Assembly: GCA_037576195.1 (NCBI GenBank)
Contig: CM075102.1
Coordinates: forward strand, 24,796,745 to 24,860,744
DNA: 64,000 bases
Reading direction: 5' to 3'
Source of the DNA: Phytoseiulus persimilis
Lineage: Eukaryota; Arthropoda; Arachnida; Mesostigmata; Phytoseiidae
Both the position numbers and the translations under genes were made by a program. Shown in pieces: positions 24,393 through 39,400 of the stretch. A model generated the notes under the pieces. It made no database searches. It was given only the letters and a program-made list of their open reading frames with translations, and was not told where the DNA came from. The stretch's first letter is position 1. Each line of letters starts with the position of its first letter.

Positions 24393-27300
24393 CCTGAATG
24401 GTGAGTTGATTAATTTTGCATGCTAGCCGTGAGACATAGAGATCCCACTCGTTATGCAGCAGTTTTGCATTCCGTCAGGGTGTTCTTAGAAACGTAGTGA
24501 TTCGATCGGCACCGACAGAAAGAGTTCGGAGGGACGACCGGCGTAATGGCTGAGCAATCAGTCACAAGGTTGCTGATTCCAGAACGATGGTATTGTTGCT
24601 GAACCTTTGAGCAGCAACAATGGGTCTCGCGGAGCAACGTGTCAGTTTGTCCGCGCGATCACGGATCATGTTTATGATCAATGTGGTGCTTTTAACTGCC
24701 TGAAGAGAGGTACAAGGTTCTCTTTGTTTATCAACGTATGGTGTCCGTTCCTGTCGACGTCTCCTGCCCTGGAGCTTATCGGGTTTCAACGATTTCGTTC
24801 GAAACTCGCGCAGCAAGCGCTGTCGCGCGCCGCTCTGGGAACGTCTCTTGTGTCGGCGACAGGAGTGGACTCTTGTCCAAGGGACGCGGCAACGAGCGAT
24901 CAGTGAATAGCAATAGTCAGCCATTTGCTCGGCTATGCCATTATTTACAAATAACTAGATCGAGTTTCCCAACGGGTGCGTGAACGTGGAATGGCCATCA
25001 TGAACTACGGTAATCAAGTCGACCCGAATTAGTCGCTAGCGATGAGTTTACTCGGCGTTTGTTTGTAAGTTTTCCTCTGATCGGAGTTTGGCTGTGAGGA
25101 GAGAACTGTTAGTGGTTTGCCGTTCACGAAACCGCTGCAACGAGCTAGGTTCTTTGACAAATCGAGCGAGAATTATTCGGACCACGTCAGATTCCCCAGG
25201 ATTTGGAGGGAAGGCCTTGTTTTTCGCGTGTGCACGCTCGCGCTGAATAGTGGGCCTCGTGAAGAATGCCCGCAAACAAATTTTCTTGAGAATAGTGACG
25301 GAAAACAATATGCCGGCGCTCCAGACATCTGCATGGCCGGACAGTTATCGAACCAGCGACGCGGCTGGAAAATCCGACAGTGGGTGAAGGGCGACACCTT
25401 CTATCTCCGTTCAGTCTCGTTTTGCATCTCCTTGATATCGGCGATCGGGAAACGGTCCCAATCGAAAAGAGCTTCACAATTTCATATCCATGCTTTTACT
25501 TTTTTTCGTGTTTGTTTGTTTTGACTGTTGTTATCTTCCGGCTTACATTCAAATAACAGCTAATAGGGTTCGTCTGTACTCTTAAGCAGCCCCGAAAACG
25601 ACGTTGACGGGTCGATCGGCAGTCGTCATCGAGAACAGAGTAAAAATTGACAACTGCTCCACAGGGAGCGAGCGAGGCGGCCGGCTGGTCGGCTATGTCA
25701 AGCCAGGCTTAGAAGCATCACTCCGACTCTTCGTTGCCGTCGGGTGGGTTACCGAGGAATCGCAACTCACGGACTGGTTTGACGTCGTTCCGTCTGCCGT
25801 AATGGCAGCAGCCAACGACGTTGACGCTGGTAGTGGCAGTGGTGGCATCAGACGTTTCCTTTGCTTGCTCGCCCATGATAGTGTTGGCGTCCATCCGTCC
25901 GGCTGCGTCCAACGAGCTCAGCCAGCGGTTGTTTCACCCGAATGTGTTGATGTTGTGTCTTTCTGTCGGTACGAGCCGCCAACCGTGAGGGAAGGTTGAC
26001 CGTTTGCTCGGACACGTGGAAGAGTCCCTCTTGCAGGGCACGGTACCGAAACTATTCCGGGAAATACGTCGTAAACGACGCTAAAAACTGTCATGGACAC
26101 CCCAATACTGATGTGGATACTGCGGAGTTTATGTCCAAGTCAGAGCTAATCAGAACTATCCGATATCTGAAGATTGCTCACTCGTAACTCGCCACCCGGC
26201 TACGTTGTCGTATTAAGATTGCGGGAGAATTTCTGACAAGGAACGGGTCCTTCCATCTCAATGGCCATGTTGAAACCTATCGCTGCAGGGAACGTTCATG
26301 ATGCTGGGGGTCATTACAGTGACGTCGACGGTGATTGCGGCGATAATAAGGAACAAAGCTAGCAAGAGCGGCAGTCGACCGAGCAGAAAGAACTTGCGCT
26401 CAAGTTAATTTCGGCTTCCTCTCGGTCTGACTAGAATATGGTCTGTCGCGCGTCTGCGGGAAAGCGTGCGTTTTACAACCACAACGGAAACATACACAAA
26501 TCTTGAATTCCAACTGTTCGCCCGGACGTTCCGTGAATCGCTCGCAAATGTTTCATCACCCTCTGGATAAATTAAACAGCGGAGTTTCTCCGACAGACAA
26601 CTTTTCGGAACGGAAAGATGGGATTGAATTCCAGATCGATGGACCACGTCACCACGCTTTCCAACTGGGTTTTTGCATCGGTTTCCTTCCTATCTTCCTC
26701 CGTTGAGCTCCAAGCCCCCAGAATGCTCAGAGTCTTGATGTTTTCTGCGACTTTTCGCGGGTCTCAAACATTCGTTTATTTCCTTCCTGTGGCGTGGGTT
26801 AGCCATTCCGTGCGACGGGCCGGTCGAGCTGTGAGAATATTTTTCCCCTCTCGATCCACTTTTCAGTCGTTTCAGCCGGTGTGTTTACGCGCTTACTCAG
26901 AAGCAATCGTCCGCTAGCAGAAGCTCTCGACTCTTCTCCGTTCCTTTCAGATGAGCTCTTGGCTTTTTTCTACTTCTCAGAACCAAACCGCTTCTCCGGT
27001 AGCGGCTATGTTGTCAGTGGCAGCGCGGCGTTCTTCTACGTTGTTGGGACGAGATGAGACCGTCAGACGCATTCATCCGTCTAACGGGCATGAGCCAGAT
27101 CATTATTCCGAACACCATAGCGATTTCCTCCTAGGAGAACCTATGGTTATTTCTTTCATATGCTCGCTCTCACACCTGCAGGAATATCCCAAGTTCCAAG
27201 TGGATTCCGAGTGTTCGTATTCATCGAGCTCCAGGATCGGTTCAGCTCTCTCCCTGCAGTATGGCAAGATTCTTTTCAGTTCATATCCTCTGTCTCGCTC

Positions 27301-30300
27301 AAGCTGATTATCCGGGATTCCCGACTTTCGAGAGAAGAACAGAGTTTGAGGGCTTGGAAACTTGATACGAGGAGACAAAACCGGGGCGGATGTCCTCGTC
27401 AAATACAGAGCGACCTCCGACTCCTCGAGGATCTCCGATCATGATTGAGAAAATAGAGATCACCGATGAGTGTTCGGATCAAACAGAGCACCCCGTAGAG
27501 CCGATCCAAAGGGCCAGGATGAACGGTGGAACGTTAGGTTGATCTCGCTGAATCGAACGAGAAGTTCTTTGCCGCATCATGTTGGGACGGTGTGATCCGG
27601 CTTCGAATCAGAACTCACAATCGTGAGAAATTCAAGGGGACGACTTGTCTCTCTCTTCACGACTCTCTCTTCGAATTGCTCGCTGCAGTCGCATTATGTC
27701 GATTGAGAGGCCGTGTTTGGGACGTGTACGCCGAGACGGGTCATGGAAAGGAGCGATACGGTTTTTCGCGACTGTTGTTGTTGTTGTGTACCAATCTAAT
27801 CTCCAATGTTTGCCAATCGGCTCTCTTCGGCCCAGAGATCAACTTCAATTGCTTACTCGGTCGCTTGTGCGCTCGCTCTATCGTTCATTCGTTTGCTGGT
27901 TGGTGTGAACAACACCCAGGAACCAGGGGCCTCCTCTCGTCTGACTGAGCATTTATCATAGGATGGGCTTACGGAGTGACTCGCGGCCGGGCGGCTGGGC
28001 GTCGTGACGGCGACGCTGACAAAGTTCACGAGGAAAGCGTCCGAGTAGAAAAGTTGTCGTAGTTTTCGACCTTGGGCTGGAGTAACTCCCGACTAGCTTA
28101 CGACGGGTGTCCTCCGCGAAGCGAGTCTCTTTTGATCACTTCAGCGAGTTCCGCCATCGTTTTGCGATGAAACAGAGGATTCCCTGACTGTCGGCTCATA
28201 TCGGCGAATCTGCACTGCCGGTTCGAGCTTCGCTCAACCGGACAGGCGTTCCTTGCGGGAACTGAGCGAGATCGCGGGCCAGAACCCGGACTTAGGCCAA
28301 CAATCTTCTCCAGACTGACGTAACAACGACGGCAAAGCTCATCTCGCTATCTTTCCGCGGCATTTTACTTAACCGTAAGGACCACTGTGCGGCCAAGATT
28401 AGTTTAGATGTAATCTCATTGGAACAAGATTTCCGTATCGTCCAATACACGCACAGAACGACCAGCAGGCGTACCGATTGACGAACTGAGCCGCTCGATA
28501 TCTCCTCGGCGCCGAATCTTCTCCCAGTGTTGTCTTAGGTAAAAACATCGATTAGGGTTTCAGGGTCAACAAACCTCTTGTGAGCCGCTGTTGTTGGCGT
28601 TGAGTGACCGATGGATTGATGCCATGATCGACTGATTTTCCGATTGCAAGCTCCGATAGCTCGCTTTCTCGTTACGCGATCGAGTGAGTGCGTTCAAGCA
28701 TGCGGCAAGCGCTCAGAATCGCTGTCATGGCTAGATGATAGATGCGGTCGATGCACGAGATGTGACAGGTCGTTGTACTGCCTACAAGACCTCGACAGAG
28801 GCAACCGAAGTCCCGCTTGCATGTGGCTGTCTTTCAACATTCGTACTTTTTCTCGCGTCTGCTCGCGGGGGTTTCGAACGGACAGACGAACCATTTCTGG
28901 ATCGACCCGCCCGCTGTAGACGAAAGGCGGCCCCCGATCACTTCATGGTGGATCGGATGGAGACGAGTACACCTGTCGTATTGTGCCTTCGATTCTAGCA
29001 GCGGCAGTCCGGCTCAGGGAACTCGAGAAAAGCTCTTCGTTTCGACAGCAGAAAATAACAGAAAGTTTGCCAGCCGTTAGCGGTGGCTCTCAGCTCGAAA
29101 AAGAGAGGAAACTAACGAGAGAGGGAGGTTGACCGGTTCGGCTCAAGCCGGCGGGGGGACGAAGCGACGCAGCAAGCCAGGTCGTTTGTTGAAACTTTAA
29201 AACCGTTAGCTGTTGAGGATCAAGCCTATGGGAGATGCTCGGGGTGGAGTGATCCGAAACTCGGCAGAAACGACTGTTGAAAAGCCGACAGGATGAAGGG
29301 GGTTTGTTCTCCGAGACCAGATGTTGTATTAGTGTTCGAGGACGCAACGCTCTCGGACCCTGCCGAGGAAATGACCCGATGGGAAGGAGGGGTCCAATCA
29401 AAGGGAGACTGCCGTCCCCAGGGTGAATTTCCCACGAAAAGCGTTCCCTTTCGTTTACTGCAATTTAGAATTCCGCTCCGAGTTCGGTTCGCATTGGATC
29501 ACGTGGAAGCGGCGGATAGCTCTCCGCATTCGGTCTTGGTGGTACGAAAAAATCCCAGTGCGCTGAATTCCGACTAGAAACTTCCGAGGAGAAACTCGGC
29601 GAAGAGGCAATAGGAATCAGAGGCATCTGGGATGCATGATTGGTGTGGAATCCTTGGCTTTCTGAGGGGAACACGGGGTGAAAACTATCGATCCTCGTGA
29701 CGACTTCTGATTCTCGCGAGCCGAGCGGAGCCTCGAGCCCGAAGCGTTCCAGAGGCGAGTGAAAAAATCGGAACCCACAACAAGCGGAACAACACCCAAC
29801 AAGGAAGCTGAGTCCGGGCTCGAGAACCCCCAATCTTGCGATGGTTCGACCGTTCGGCGAACGGAGCCCCCTGATTCGTGTGAATTCCTCTTCAGCTTCA
29901 CCGACTTTCAGTAACTCGTGTGAACTGAGACAATGGATCACCAAGCGGTCGGCCGCGACTTGACTTATTGTTTCGACCGGGAACTGCCGTCCACACTTCT
30001 GCCCGTTTGTTTACGTCCGCGGTTTTTCAGCACCGGCTGCAACCTCGTGCGGATCCGAATGTGAAATCACACGGCCAGGGGAAGTCAATCTCCCGAATGC
30101 TGACGAATCTGCCGGTCAGTCGCTCGGTTCGTCTGTCTATCTGGAAAATATGCGCGTGTTCTGCCCCACTCCGGTTGGCTCGAGACGTGCAATCAATCCG
30201 CGGTGTGATCTAATTGATGTTTGCGTAGGACTGATCGCTGGAAAATAGCTGAACAAAGATAACGGTTGACCTACATTGTCGCTGTCGGTGCGTATTTTAT

Positions 30301-30669
30301 TAGGTGGTCATATGTTCATCACCACCGACGGCAAGTCCGATGACAACCGGAGGCCGCCGCCAGGTCGCTACGGCAGAGAGAAGGCCCTCCGACTGAAGGA
30401 TGGAAGACTAACTGGACTGCCGCATTCTTCAGCAGCCGACAGGGAAGCAGAACTGGACGATCGCCCAATCGGCTTCCGCTGATTAATATTGTTGCCGCGC
30501 TGTGTTTGCGTTGTTCATCGCGAGCAAGCGGCCAAGCTAGCAGCCAGCAAGCGAGAAAGGGATCGAGACGGGAAAAAAAGAGATAGCCGACGAGCAAACG
30601 CACATCTAGTCGAGGATCGTCTGGACGACGAGCAACCGGCCCCGCACTGACCGGACTCTTACGCTTGTT

Positions 30670-30739
30670 CATCTTCTTCTTCGTCGTCTCCATCATCGTC
30701 GTTATCGTCGTTTCTGTTGTTCTGTTGTTCATCTTCTGC
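30670..30739 (+). repeat. TCN/TTC-type trinucleotide-rich simple sequence
   Basis: An imperfect run of TCT, TCG, ATC and GTT triplets. It produces a misleading run of Phe, Val and Ile on the + strand and acidic/Asn runs on the - strand in the overlapping open frames, so those frames should not be taken as membrane or acidic proteins. Confidence 0.75.
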
Positions 30740-33464
30740 TTCCGGGGAAAGTGCTCCCTGTGTGTCGGCCGCGTGTCCAGTGAGAGCTCGGACCATTGTC
30801 TGGAATGGTCGGATCACGCACTTGGAATGATGCGCAGGATTCTTCCGCGGAACACTTTCGTTGCCTCGCACAGAGACACTTCCAGACCATGCCAGAACCG
30901 TTCCGGAGCCAATTGATACTGAACAGACTGCTGAGGAGGGAAGCGAGAAATTCCACGTGAAATTTCACGAAGACCGCGGATGCCGTCTTTTCTTCTCTCG
31001 CTCGAGAGCTCTCAACATCTCAACCGAATGGTTTCCATGAGGAAATTATCCCTCCATGTAGCAAAATATTCTCTTGAATGCGGTCGTGGGACGCAAATAT
31101 CTTCCAACTCGAGAAGCTGTGCCAAACGCTTCCTGAAAGGTTGAACATTGTTATCGGAACATTGTTGTCAGTTTCAGATTGGAATTCGCTTCGATGATCG
31201 CGTACAATCGCTCTCGGGCAAGCTGATACATTTGTTGGAATACACATTTTTTTTCAAGTCTGTGACACTGCAAACTATCCTTAATTTGGGTCACATACAT
31301 TTTTCCATCTCTTCGAATGATCTACCTTGACTGCTGTTCCTGTCGCCGTTTCTACAAGTCCTGAGGCGAAATTTCTGAGCGGGACGCTATGCTAACCCGA
31401 TACAATGATTCTGGCCGTGCGCTGCCTCTACAGCCATCATTGTCTCGGTGTCGGTCGTCCGTGTGTCGCGCTTCCTTCAAACGAGGACATGCCGCCGAAC
31501 GGCTGTACGTTCCACTATCGGACGAGCGTCTGATGAAGACAAGAGAGTCGGACAAATGACGCAGACGCTGCGCGGCTGTGAATCTTGAGAGCAACATATC
31601 TCACTTTCTGGTTCCCGGAACGGCAGCTCGCTTGAGAAACAATCTCTCCTGAACTGATGGGGAACATCTTTCTCTGTCTTGGAAGGAACTCACTCGGTTT
31701 TGCCGAGATCTCGGCGTGTCGCCTGGTCAGCATTAGTTGAGATATATCGATTTCTGAGCTTTCAGAGAAGAAGCCCCGACTGTTGCGCGTATGAAAGAAC
31801 ATCGCACGCTGCTCGAGAGGAACTTGTTACTGCTCTCGGCGGACCGTGATCACGGCAGGAACCTCTTGCACGAGCAATCGGAGGAAAGCATCGGGATGAT
31901 TACAATGATTCCTCCAATCGGGGCTGTCATCTTCTTTTGCGCAACCACGTCGAATCGTCTCACCCGTGGATGTCTGTGGTGGTATCTCAGGCATGGCCAC
32001 GAGGAATATTTTCCTGCAATCCGACTGGATGACTTTCGACGGTCCAACAGAACGGCCGGCTGCGGCAATAGTCAGAGCCCTATGCTCAGCTTTGCATCCG
32101 GCATTCTGATATGGAAGTCGCAGTGACCACAACGAAAGACGATCGAGGAAGGCGCGTTTGAAACGAGGAACGGTCGACGGTAGAGAAGGACTTGCGAAGG
32201 CTGTACGACTGAAATCGACAAGGATCGCATGAGCTGTCCGCGAGTGAGAGCGAAACTTCCGACCCCAATATCTGGAGCAAGATGAATTTCATAGAAAACC
32301 TGCCGTCCATCACAGCGCCGTACACAGGCTGCGCGGGTGAGGCTATTTGTGGCCACCAGAGACCACTCTGAGCTCACGGAACCTCCAGTCAAGCCCTGAG
32401 GAAGCTTGTTATAAAGATCAGTGTACCCTGGTGACAGATCAGACAGACCATCTGGTGTTCCTCTGGTGGTTTACAGCAGTTGTCGCTGGTCTTGGCGCTG
32501 GTGCCGGTGGTCATCGTCCTCTCTGACCTCGATGCCGGTCTGCTGATGAAAGGGAAGCATGGTACGAAACACACTTTCGTCTTTAATAACAACACGATTA
32601 GCTCCGTTCACGATCGCCGCGACGACTTCGAGAATCAGTTTTCCGTGGCAGCGCGATTCCTCCTCGGGGCGCTGATGTATCGTCCCATCGACCCGCCTTT
32701 CGCCTTGCTGGCAGCCGGACACCTCGAAACCCCACTCGATGGAATCGCAATCGAACATCGATCTGTCGAGCCACTTTTGGTTTGTATCGGAGATTCTCGA
32801 CATCCGCAGCCCGGTCAGCTCTTCCGATGAGTTCGCAAATCTCACCGACACAACAGACGTTGGTGTCCACAGCCATAGGATTCCGTGGGCTCCGCGGTCT
32901 CAAGGGTTGAGAGAATCTCACTCGTGGTTCCGGGCCATGAATTCGTCGGAATCAGATGACCAAATCATAAAAACATAACTCCTTTTTCTGGCGTTCACAC
33001 TTTCGGAAATGCTCCAGTATGTGCAGTACTTTTGAGGTTTCTGTCTGAACGCGATGGCGTCATTATCTGAAGGATTCAAACGAGAATCGACACAGGTCCC
33101 TGTCTCACGCGTTGAAACCGTCGGTACAACCCAATCTGAAGGCGAAAGAAATTCGAACAGAAGTTGAAGACCTTCACCCCTATGGTCGGCATGCGAATAT
33201 CTCATGTGGCAAATTCGAATGCCGAGAACACTTTCAGAATATCTCGAGCTGGCAATGACTGAAGACAGACGAAAACAAGTGCTGGATCTGAAATCGTACG
33301 CATGCCGAACTTTGCAGAATAGAGATCTACGTTCTTCAGTCTGAATTTCGGGTTCAAGATGCAACTTTTCGTCTTTACTTTCCGATAACATGGAATCCCC
33401 GGAACGAGGGGGACTCCTCACGAGGTCGAGCCGAGAATTCCAGAACAGTTTTCGCGTGAGAGGA

Positions 33465-33475
33465 GGGGGGGGGGG
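33465..33475 (+). repeat. Homopolymer run of eleven G
   Basis: Eleven consecutive G within a G-rich stretch. The exact length is likely to vary between reads or individuals, and any reading frame crossing it (such as 33390-33770) is unreliable. Confidence 0.85.
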
Positions 33476-36400
33476 ATCGACCTCCTTCTCTGATTACGAA
33501 TCTTTCGAACAAGAGTGGCACTCATCTGCTGCTTCCGCTGCCGTTAGGTCATTTGATGGAACAGACAAGAGGGGTGTAACCGACTGCAAAAACTGCAAGG
33601 AATCGTTTCGGTGCGTTGGAGCGGGCAGTGTTTTTTCCAGAACAACACAATCGAAGTGGGTTAACTGTCGAAATTTCTATGCCTGCCCGAACGTTCCTCC
33701 CTCTGCCCGCTGTATACACTCGGATAGGGTATTAACGGACACGGCATCATGTTGCCGCGTAGAAACTTGATTCGTTCGTGTGGAGTGATATCATACGTGA
33801 TCTTTCTCTCCTGATCAAAACGACATACCCCTAAGATTCGTTCCCGACCGGCTGTTATCCTCTGCGTTGACCACTGCTTCATCAGTTGACTATGCATGAA
33901 GCTGATCAGATTTGCTAATTGTTGTTTCTTCCTATTCCAGGTGATTCGATCCGAAGCATGACGTTGATAGTCATGTGATGGGCCTCTGAACAGACTTTTG
34001 GTGCTTCCTCGAGTCAATAGGTAGTGTACAGGAACAAAAAGTGATCATCGTCGACGAAGACTCCAGAACAGCGGGTAGCACGAGAAGAGAATATAGGAGG
34101 ATGAGCAACGCAGGAAGTTGTGAAGACTCTGAGAGGAACGATGATCGGACTGTAGTCTTCGAGAGGCGACTGACGTGCAGGAACTCTTCAGGATCTCTAC
34201 GGCGTCTCCGGATTCTCCGAGCGGACAACTACCGAGCGTTAACCGAACTGTACATATTGTATCAAAACCGCTGAAGAATGAGAGGACAGTCAAGACTTTC
34301 AGAACGAAATCCAAAATTAGAGCGAGCAAAACAAAGATGACCGGTGGAAAACTTATCCACGGTCGAGCTGATTGGTCTAGATATCATTCAGCTAACATCC
34401 ACCGGCGTCTCCTTGAGAGGTTGTGCCTCTGTAGAAAGGTTTTAAAAATATCTTCACCCAGAAGAACCGTTACGTTTCCAGCCTCAGAGAATCGAGAATT
34501 TGAGATTTATCCAGAGCTCAAGAAGCATCCTTGAAATTGTGTACGCTGCTTCAAACAAGAGACAGAGAGAGAAATCATAGATGTTCATCTGAGGTCGTTT
34601 CCGGCCGTAGCGGGCCGAAGGGCGCTGACGCCACCACAAACCTCTCCCAAGCTGTGTTATTGAGCCGTTTTTTCTCGAGAAAAGAATTGGCGTTATTTCT
34701 CCTGCAGCTTTTCTTATTCGTATCGGGCGGCACGAACCACTCTATATCTCTGGAAATAGGAACCGACGACTGGAGAACTCAACGAGTCGAATCACGGACA
34801 GCATCCAGCGAGTGCTTCTTACTCGTTTATTCATTCTGTTGAACTTTCGGCTTCGTTTAGTGCCGGAATTTTCAGTGAATCTGAAACCCAGTAGATCTAT
34901 TCTGAGGGAAATCGGTTGGCAATAAAGGACCAAGTTCATCGGTAGCGGGACTCGATTGTTGCCGAGATCCGAGATGGCTCAGCGAGAATTGCTCGATTGC
35001 TGATAACATGACATTTCCAGCTCCCAGGCAATGCGTCTATCGAGCTGACGCTTCCGACTTGATTGGCTTTGATGTGGCACTCATAGTTCAGCGGCTCCTA
35101 ATCGACTTCATTCAAATCATTGGATTCACCGACTGGTTATCTGATAGGTTCCAAGCTGTATTTTCATCTCAACGATGACCTGGAGCTCAGAAGTGTGCGG
35201 CTCATAGTGATCGGGCGAAAAAAAACAGCTCGGATAAATTGTGATCTTCAAGAGCAAAGCACAACCCGCTGTAAATAGACCTGTGACATTCGGAGAACAA
35301 TCGTTCAGGAGAGTATATATTTATACGAGCGAGCCAGCTGGATCACAAAGAAACCTGTAAAAAACTAAAATACATATTCCATTCGCGAGCGAATGGATCC
35401 AGTTGAGGAACAAATCGAATCGATGTTGCGGCCTTGATTCGGGACTGCTGATGAAAGAGTATGAATAAAAGAAGATTTCATATGTTTCGTAAAGAAATGC
35501 TTACTGCCTTGTTCTCCCCCGAGCCTTAAGATACCTTCCAAGGTTGCCTTCATATGTCTGTATGTCACCACCACCGATAGCTATTGAGTGTTTTCTTGCT
35601 ATGATGATCGCTCCGATCCTTGTGGAACGGCTCTAATCGAACCTCAGCGGAGCCGATGATTCCTCATCTCCAGCGCTTCTGAAGCTCCGGTCCACTGGTG
35701 CGTCCGTAGAATGGTTCTGCGCACAGAACGGTTATTCTAACAAGGAGATCCTCATGGATTATCCACTCGCAGATGTTATCGCATAAGCCGTTATCTGATC
35801 GGAGTCGGAAATTTCCGACTCGAGCGGATTCCTGGCAGCTGTTTCAGCGATAGACGCTTGCATGGCAGAAGGACGAACGCCAGGGAAACCCCAAGCGTTT
35901 CGATTTAGCTACAATCGAGCCCGGAGCCGATCGTGTTCGTTTTGGGAAAACCCCACACGACTGAGCGTTGATTCGAACGAGGACGAGTTCCTATCATCGA
36001 CCGCTAAGATTTGCCGTCGTTTGTCATTTTCTCAGTCATTTGTCTGAAGAAGTTGGTTGACAGCAGGCCGACAACAACGACTTGACGCGTGTTGTCTCCG
36101 ATGTCAACAGCTGACTCTTCAGAACGGTTCAGTGTTTGGAGAAGAATCGACGAAACGAACGCTTCTTGACCGGCTCACTCGCTCGAAACGCTCGGTCTTT
36201 CACGGGTGCCGTTCGTTGACTGTCCATCAGTTCGCAGATGCTGATGCCAGAGCATAGTGTCTCATGTTCTCATCTTGGTTGAATGGTGACACCATCGAAG
36301 CTTTACGTAACGCCGGATATTTCCATCCTGCCGTCGGCGCTCATGTTGCTGTCCGAAGCTTCAGATTAGTGGCTGTCGTTGGTGTCTGTGATGAGGCTCT

Positions 36401-39400
36401 TGAGCTCTTCCGCATGGTTCCGATGATGCCCACGACCGCAACAGCAGTGTGTGTTCAACATGTGTGTTCCGAGGCACCCTCTGTTCTCTACGATTCAGCC
36501 CGCGATCATGCCGCTTGGCGACTACAAGCTTAGATCGGGGTCGTAGACGACATCGGGCCCTTTCACTCCCGAGCTGTTCGTTGGTGTAGCTCTGGTGGTG
36601 CATTCGTCTCCTAGATGGTTGTTCGTTGCAGCTCCACACTTTGTCGGACGCCCTCTCCTCTCGCGGGCTCCACGCGTTCTTGAACCGCCTATCTAAAATT
36701 AGCTCTAATGAGTCGGGAGAGCCTGTTTTCCGATTCAGGAGCACAGCACTGATGGAGAATCGCTGCCTGCTCATCCAAGTTCCATCTTGTTCCACATCGA
36801 GCCAGACTCTAAGAATGCTCTGATCTCCCCATTGGCTCTGTTTATTTTCTTTCCCTGATTTCTTCAACAAGCCATCGTTCTTGAACACTCGAGCATACGA
36901 ATCGCTCACAGAGAAACTCGTCTCGCTCTCAGTCCGTGCTCCGTCGTCGTCGTCAGTATGCGGCTGCCCAAGCTGTCCAGATCGATGTTTTCAAAATAGG
37001 AACAGCCGGTGTTCCCCGACGGTCTCCCCCCGAGCGCTTAGGGATGCTCCTGCGATCTACACTCGGGAAGCGAGAATCCAATCTAGTATTTCGGGCTTTG
37101 AGTTGGTCCGAGCGCAGTCTGGTGATCACTTCACGGAACAGCCTCTAAGAGGGGGAACGACGCTGATCCCGGCCCAGGGCGGTCTCACCCGGAGGCGGTG
37201 GAGATTTTTTCACGGCACGAGAGTAGTAGATGGTATTTCCGAAAACTCCGAAATTCTACTCCGAAAATCCGAAAACGGCTTCGGAATTACGTTGATGCCC
37301 GCCTCGCATCTGCTTGCTCCCAATCGTTCGTCATCAAGACAAGCTTCCGATTCTCCGTTCGCCTACTTTTATTCCCTGTTCCGAGTCAGATCGACGCGCT
37401 ATTGGAGCGTTTTCGCATGCACACAAAGATGATTTTTCGCTCCGACGCGATCATGCGATTTCACGGCGTTCTTCTCGGCTTCGCCTTCGCACGGTGCTCA
37501 CTTCCTTGGCTCGTTTTCACCGTGGGCTGCGAAATGGTGGTGCGCCTCAGTTCCTCTCTGCTAATAAAAGTTCTGTCTCACTTTCTTCCTTACACTGAGG
37601 TGATAATGTCGATCGAGTTTGGTCAAACGAACGTTTAGTTAGCCTCAGATCCGCCTGAGGCAATCAAACAGTTGAGCGGGTTTTCTTTCTGAACCCTCAG
37701 CTGGCGGGTCAAATCCTGGGTTCGACGTGCCTGTCCGGTCGTGACTCGTCAGTTACCGCCAGAAAGTATCGGCCAGCAGATCCCGTTGACCCCTCGCCAA
37801 AGACAGACAGACGTGTCTCCGGATCGACAGAGAACGCAGGCAACGAGGAAGAAGCCCCCGCCCCCGCGATTGCGACGACGCTCGTTGCAAAGGCCGATAT
37901 GTAAAATATGCATTCATTCTCAGAGCTTCGTCGAAATGCACGCACACTCTGACTTATCGCGTCCTACATCGGCTATGAGTAACATTATTGCAGAACTTGG
38001 CTCCAGTGCAGCGGGAATCCCGTCTCGTATGATCACGCGCCTTCTCGGAGAATTCGATGCGACCGTGCGGCGAGCGGTCGATGTCTGCTGTCTGAAGGCT
38101 GCGTTAGAGTACGCGGCCGTACGAAGCCAAGGTGCGTGACCATCTACTATACACCATCGATGTAGCATCGCATCGAGCCGAGATGTATTCCAGCCAGCAG
38201 CGTTCGTAGATGCTACCTTGTTCAGTGGACTGGAGCCGTCAGGCCGCTCGTTTCGGAAACAGAATCCAACCAAACGAAGATGCATCTACGTAAACAACAG
38301 TCAAGCAAGAAAGCAAGCCTCGGCTGGGGTCGTTCACGGGGAGTCTGCACCCTTGATTTTTGAGCGGAATTCCCACAAGCGGCTAAGAACCGCTGAGGCT
38401 TGAAACCGAAGATCCCGACATCGTACAACGACAACAGAGAATAAACGCACCGACTGATAAGCTGATATTCAAACCTGACGAACGCCTCCTGTTCTTAACG
38501 ACCCGCATAATACCATGCCCTGGACGACGATCTTCCCAGACCTTGTTTCTTTGGTCCGTGAGCTGATGGTGTTGTTTTTGTGTAGTGTCCTGTGTGAGGT
38601 TTTCTCACGTTCCGGCACTGCCAGTCGATGGCGTCGGACCCGCGAATGGGGATTCGAGCGTCCTACGGAAAACTGCAACGTTTGATTGACCCGGTACGCG
38701 AGCCGATCTTCTGGGTCCGCAGGAAAGTTTTGAGGCTGCTGATGCGTGGCTTGGCTGTTCTGGCTACCCTAGAAATCACAATAAGTGTCAAACGGCACAT
38801 TCGGCATTCCCATTCTTCTGCTGCCTTTGTGAATACACTGCAGCTCTATAACAGCGAATTAATTGACACGGTCGGACCTCGTCCCAAACTTCGCGCGCCG
38901 TTTGAATCGGAGCAGACAGTCGATTAGCTAGCCCGTCGAGCGGCCGGCCGTGGAAGTAGCCGGTAAAAACGTCTCGTCGTCGAAAGCTATTCAGCCAAAA
39001 GTAGTTTCTGAAGCGGCGGCGCTTCATGGGTTCTCTGCCAAAGGTGCCGAGGGTTCGCCGAACTTCCCGAACGCTTTCGTTTCAATTATTGTTCTCCTCT
39101 TCTTCCATTATTGCGCGGCTGCCGCTGGGAAAGTCGGAAAAAGTAACAGAACGAAGTAAACGTTGACCGAGCAAGTGGCTTACTGTTTGAGTCAACCATG
39201 CATGTCTCGACTTCTTCCAAGAACTTCAACTCGCTCACCCATGGTCTCGGTTCTCTTTTCTGTGTGTCGTGGCGGAGCGCGACGCCTCGCCGACACGAGC
39301 CCATCACGACGTCATCCTGTATCCCGAATTATTCACTACGTGCAACGCTCTGAGGATGTGCCGCCCCAGAATCGACTGGGGATGATTGAGAATCACTCCC

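Noticed and set aside
30665-30916. Apparent membrane helix MFIFFFVVSIIVVIVVSVV
   Set aside because: It is the translation of a trinucleotide-rich simple repeat and has no homology signature.
35314-35327. TATATATTTATA as a TATA box
   Set aside because: AT-rich palindromic stretch without a convincing initiator or downstream frame; weaker than the site at 40806.
37700-37745. Possible tRNA arm (GGGTTCGACGTGCC)
   Set aside because: No matching acceptor stem or D-arm (A box) at tRNA spacing could be found on either strand.
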